NCBI RefSeq assembly: GCF_029168945.1
Contig: NC_083604.1
Coordinates: 39,923,686 to 39,987,685 of the forward strand
DNA length: 64,000 nt
Direction: 5' to 3'
Origin: Cannabis sativa
Taxonomy: Eukaryota > Streptophyta > Magnoliopsida > Rosales > Cannabaceae
The notes under the pieces are model-generated. The model saw nothing but the letters and a program-made list of their open reading frames with translations. It made no database searches and had not been told where the DNA came from. Positions 60,512 through 64,000 of this stretch are shown here, piece by piece; position 1 is the stretch's first letter; every line of letters begins with the position of its first letter. A program made the translations under genes and the position numbers.

Positions 60512-62365
60512 TGTTGGGTTTTATGCCCTAAATAAAACTCATTTCAATATAATCAGATTTACTTATTAATAAAGATCAGAAATAACATTTAATGTTGCAT
60601 GGTTCACATGATTTATTTCATGATTATTTACATAATGTATGAATTCTATTTAAGTCCAGAACATATCAATTTGTTAATGATTATAGTGTTGTCAACACAG
60701 TGGAATATAATCTTAATTATATGTTCGAAAGTTTATTCCGTGATTAGTCAGTTCACTGGATTTATACTAACATGATAATCAACGATAGGTATTCTTACAC
60801 CTTGGATAAGTGTTATGTCCTTTCCAGGGCATTGGCAAAGTTTACCAGTATCGGATGTATGGAGTATACATCGGAAGGGACCGATATTGAACTTTGATTA
60901 GATATATTAAAATTTACCGTAATATCTATTCAATTCAATATCACCCGTTGATCCTAGATCAAATGATCTTAATCCTGATATGTTTAGGTTCAATCTCAAG
61001 AGTATTATACATGTTCTTTGATTTGTTAGTTAAGCCTACTTTTGGGTCAGGGTGATGCGTACATTTTAGGAACATGATAGTGTAATTGAGTGGGAGCGCT
61101 AATATAAATATGGAATCTATAACTTTTATAGGAATTTAGAAGTGAAACGATAATATCCTTTGAGCTTGGCTAAACAGAGATAAATTGTGGAGATCTCATT
61201 TCACTTCGCTGAAATATCATTTATACGGAGCTAAGTGTTTTAAGGATAAAATATATTGAAGGTGTAACAGTGCCTCTTCAATGTAGATCATCTATTAGAG
61301 GATCATTGATCAAATTAGGATTATAACAATGGATAACTAATGACGTATCTATATCGTGGAACATATAGAGCGTTCTATATACTGAGAGTGCAATTCTAAG
61401 TTCTATGCGTGGATTCAACGAAGAATTAATAAGTTAGTGAATTTAAGATATATATTCTTGATCTGCTTATTGGAATCTCGGATATATAGAGCCATGGTCC
61501 CCATACTAGTTGAGACCATACTGCTTGTAAGACTCAGTTAATTGATTTTGATTAATCAATTATAATTCTAAAGTTAGACTATGTCTAGTTTATGAACTTT
61601 CACTAAGCAAGGGCGAAATTGTAAAGAAAAGAGATTCTAGGTTTATTTATTAATTAGGAGACTTTATATGTCTAATTAATAAATATATTAAATGACAATA
61701 TTATTTAATAATAAATTTTAGTTGTTAAATAATTAGAATTGGCATTTAAATGGTTGAATTTGAAAATTGGCATTTTTGAGAAAATGAGATGCAGAAATGA
61801 TAAAACAGCAAAATTGCATAAATGAGGCCCATTATCCAAAGCCCAGGCCGGCCACTATTGTAGGCTTTTATCATTTAATTTTTCATTATTTTAATGCCAA
61901 ATAATTCTAACTTAAACTTAGGTGGTTACCTATAAATTGGTAGTGATGACTTTAGGAAAAGATGATACATTTCATTCCTTCAGAGAAAAATTTCTAGCCG
62001 CCACCTTCTCTCTTCTTTTCTTCTCTAAATTTCAAAATCCTTCAGTGAATGAGTGAGTGCCCACACACATCAAGTGGTATTTCAATCATAGTGTGTAAGA
62101 CTATGGAAAATTAACCAACAAGAAGGAGAATCAGCATCAAAGGAAGGAGAGAAAGAGATACAGGTTCAGATCTTGGTGATGCTCTGCTACAGAAAGGAAT
62201 CAAGGGCTAGAGATCTGAACGGAAGGAGTCATTATATTCCGCTGCACCCAATGTAAGGTTTCTTAAACTTTATATGTGTTTATTTCATTGTTTTAGAATT
62301 TATATTAGGATGTTAATGAAACATACTTGTTAGTATATCTAGATCCTGGTAAAATATATCCAACA
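60512..62365 (+). mobile_element. second Copia LTR, 1.85 kb
   Basis: Starts TGTTGGGTTTTATGCCC and ends ATATATCCAACA. It is co-linear with the LTR at 52542-55988 once the hAT insertion is removed. It is preceded by gag coding sequence rather than a polypurine tract and is not followed by a primer-binding site. It is therefore either the 3' LTR of an internally deleted element or a solo LTR. Flanking 5-mers do not match. Confidence 0.85.
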
Positions 62366-62430
62366 TTATTATCCAATTAGATTTTTGATTCTGGACTACT
62401 TTATTTATTTGTTTCTTCTTCTTATTATAG

Positions 62431-62511
62431 GCCAAGCTACTTGAACTCAGATGCTATCTTAGTGAGTTGGATCGGAAAGCTGGACAAAAGGGTGAAGATT
62501 GTCCAAGATGA
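62431..62511 (+). other. possible terminal exon of an unidentified gene
   Basis: A pyrimidine-rich tract and TTATTATAG form a good 3' splice site directly before an open frame AKLLELRCYLSELDRKAGQK that ends at TGA 62509-62511. An AT-rich region resembling a 3' UTR follows. The composition is protein-like and unlike the neighbouring retroelements. I do not recognise the gene and found no upstream exon, so it may be a stranded or captured exon. Confidence 0.35.
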
Positions 62512-62865
62512 AGATGAAGCTCATTTATTTATTTTTGAATTAATTGTTTTAGTTTAGAAACAATTTGGATTTCGAATTTTAGTTTGGGATTTTTATCCCT
62601 GTTTTTCTCATAATGTTGCAATACATTTTTTTTATTAATAATATTTTATTTTCTATTACAAATAAATTGCAATTTATGAGATTGAGCTTCATTTACTTTA
62701 TCTTAAACCACAATTATCAAATTATATTTATATGTTTGTATGTGTAAGTGTTTTTATTATTGGTACAAATTCTATAATATTTACAATTCTTCATAGAGTT
62801 ATATTAAATAAACACTAGAAATTATTTCTATGTTTATAAATAATTATTAATTTTAATACAATTAT

Positions 62866-63999
62866 TAAGAATTTGTTTAATAAAAAGATCTTTTGATCTG
62901 ATAGGGGTGGAGAAAAGTTAAGAAAACTATGCAGTTCAACGATCTTTTATATCTAATGAACTCTGGATTGTATTCAACTCCACATAATCTCTATAACACT
63001 TAGAGAATCATGATCTTTATAACCTTTAGGGGTGGATCATAATCTCTATATACTTAGGGGTAGAATTTATCCACAATACCCTATGTAACACATATTTTCT
63101 TTAAACATGGAAGTAATATAATGAATTAGCTATTATCAGTATAAATCCTTGATCTTGATTGTATGTTCCGATTTAGTTTTACTGTTGTAGTAAATAATGA
63201 TACCTATAAAAGTTCTTTGATAATGTATCACACTACCTTAATCGAGTGGGAGAATTTTAAAATTCTTTACCCATCTTCATTTGGTTGACACTTGTGATAG
63301 GAACTTAAGAACACTACTGAAAAGTAAATCTAACCATTCATGTGGATATAAATAACTCATCAGAATTATGAGAATAAGATAAAAGAATTCTAGCATAGTC
63401 TATTCGAATGACTTGAGCCAAGATTTCTTAATCCTCATAACATTTTATGGTATCTTAATTTTGATTACTTAATCTCTAGCAAGTATTTTTCACTTCAAAT
63501 ACTAGTCTGCTATGTTGATGATTTAGTCTTAAAAGAAACTTATAGTTTCAGACACAATAAGTCATAACTAGATATCCCTCCAAACAATAAGAGGTTAAAA
63601 GTATTATTTAACTAGACATCTGCTTTTGAGTGGGAGCTATCTGAGATGTAATCAAATAAGGAACGTTAGAAGATATTCAAGAAAGATTTATGAAAGTGAT
63701 CTATATGTTAGATATTAAGGAACTGTATATCAGTTATCCTTATGTCTACCCCAACTCATTCAAGATTTTGAGATGGTGGTTACTCTGGGGGTGGAGGAGT
63801 TTTTCTATAATAATTCAAGCTCTGCCAGAGAAGATTTATAACTTTGTAAATTCGAAATTACCAGAAAGTTATTTTACTGAAGAAAATTCTACACTGTATT
63901 ATCTCAATTCAAATTTTAAAATATGAGAGATATGTCTTCTGTTTATTCAGATGTACTTTAAAACAGTTAGGATTTCAGTATCCCTTGATGAGTAAAGCA
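62866..63999 (+). pseudogene. decayed Copia pol (integrase to reverse transcriptase)
   Basis: At 62890-62990 the DNA aligns by eye with the integrase fragment at 52366-52490 (GATAGGGGTGGAGAA, ATGCAGTTCAACGATC) but with frameshifts. At 63511-63531 YVDDLVL is the reverse transcriptase catalytic box. Flanking sequence resembles Copia RT/RNase H but no frame is long. The window ends inside this remnant. Confidence 0.6.
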
Positions 64000-64000
64000 T

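Noticed and set aside
60512..62365. 5' LTR of a further complete Copia element
   Set aside because: No primer-binding site follows 62365.

Overview
This is nuclear DNA of a plant, almost certainly a eudicot. It is AT-rich and intron-containing, and it is packed with plant-type LINEs, Copia and Gypsy LTR elements, MULE, hAT and Tourist-type elements and a Cassandra-type LTR. It also carries three or four ordinary plant genes and one nuclear tRNA gene. I cannot name the species; a Rosales-type genome is only a guess. All gene structures were read by eye from the sequence.

Layout. 1-265: minus-strand LINE remnant, cut by the window edge. 761-982: small minus-strand gene candidate. 1.1-7.3 kb: AT-rich DNA with a MULE-type MITE, a long (GA)n tract and an old LTR-like repeat. 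7.4-12.7 kb: a dead LINE on the minus strand with a second, 5'-truncated LINE inserted in its ORF1. 13-18.6 kb: MITEs, tandem duplications, an RNase H fragment and an LTR-like block. 18.6-23.6 kb: plus-strand LINE split by a MULE-like element with a 9-bp target duplication. 24.4-28.2 kb: seven-exon RING-CH (MARCH-type) E3 ligase gene on the minus strand, 322 aa. 28.5-40.5 kb: Tat-lineage Gypsy relic, interrupted by a solo LTR that itself holds a hAT MITE, then fused to a chromovirus (Tekay-like) integrase and LTR. 40.8-42.7 kb: LINE 3' fragment interrupted by a Cassandra-type solo LTR carrying a 5S rRNA-like segment, then an internally deleted LINE copy with an 11-bp duplication. 43.3-46.5 kb: a gene island with a Tourist-like MITE, a 65-aa Cys-rich protein gene, tRNA-Val(CAC) and a UBA2-type two-RRM gene. 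46.5-52.2 kb: T/A-rich DNA with MITEs. 52.2-64 kb: Copia elements, namely an integrase fragment, LTR, PBS, long leader, gag, second LTR and pol remnants.

The genes do not form a pathway. The RING-CH ligase is a membrane ubiquitin ligase, the UBA2-type protein binds RNA in the nucleus, and the Cys-rich protein has no known job. Most of the window records repeated nested transposition, and several target-site duplications let the order of insertion be read. The most unusual structure is a short GC-rich island (56.27-56.49 kb) in the Copia leader, made of successive near-perfect hairpins with a repeated GCGCGCGGA motif.
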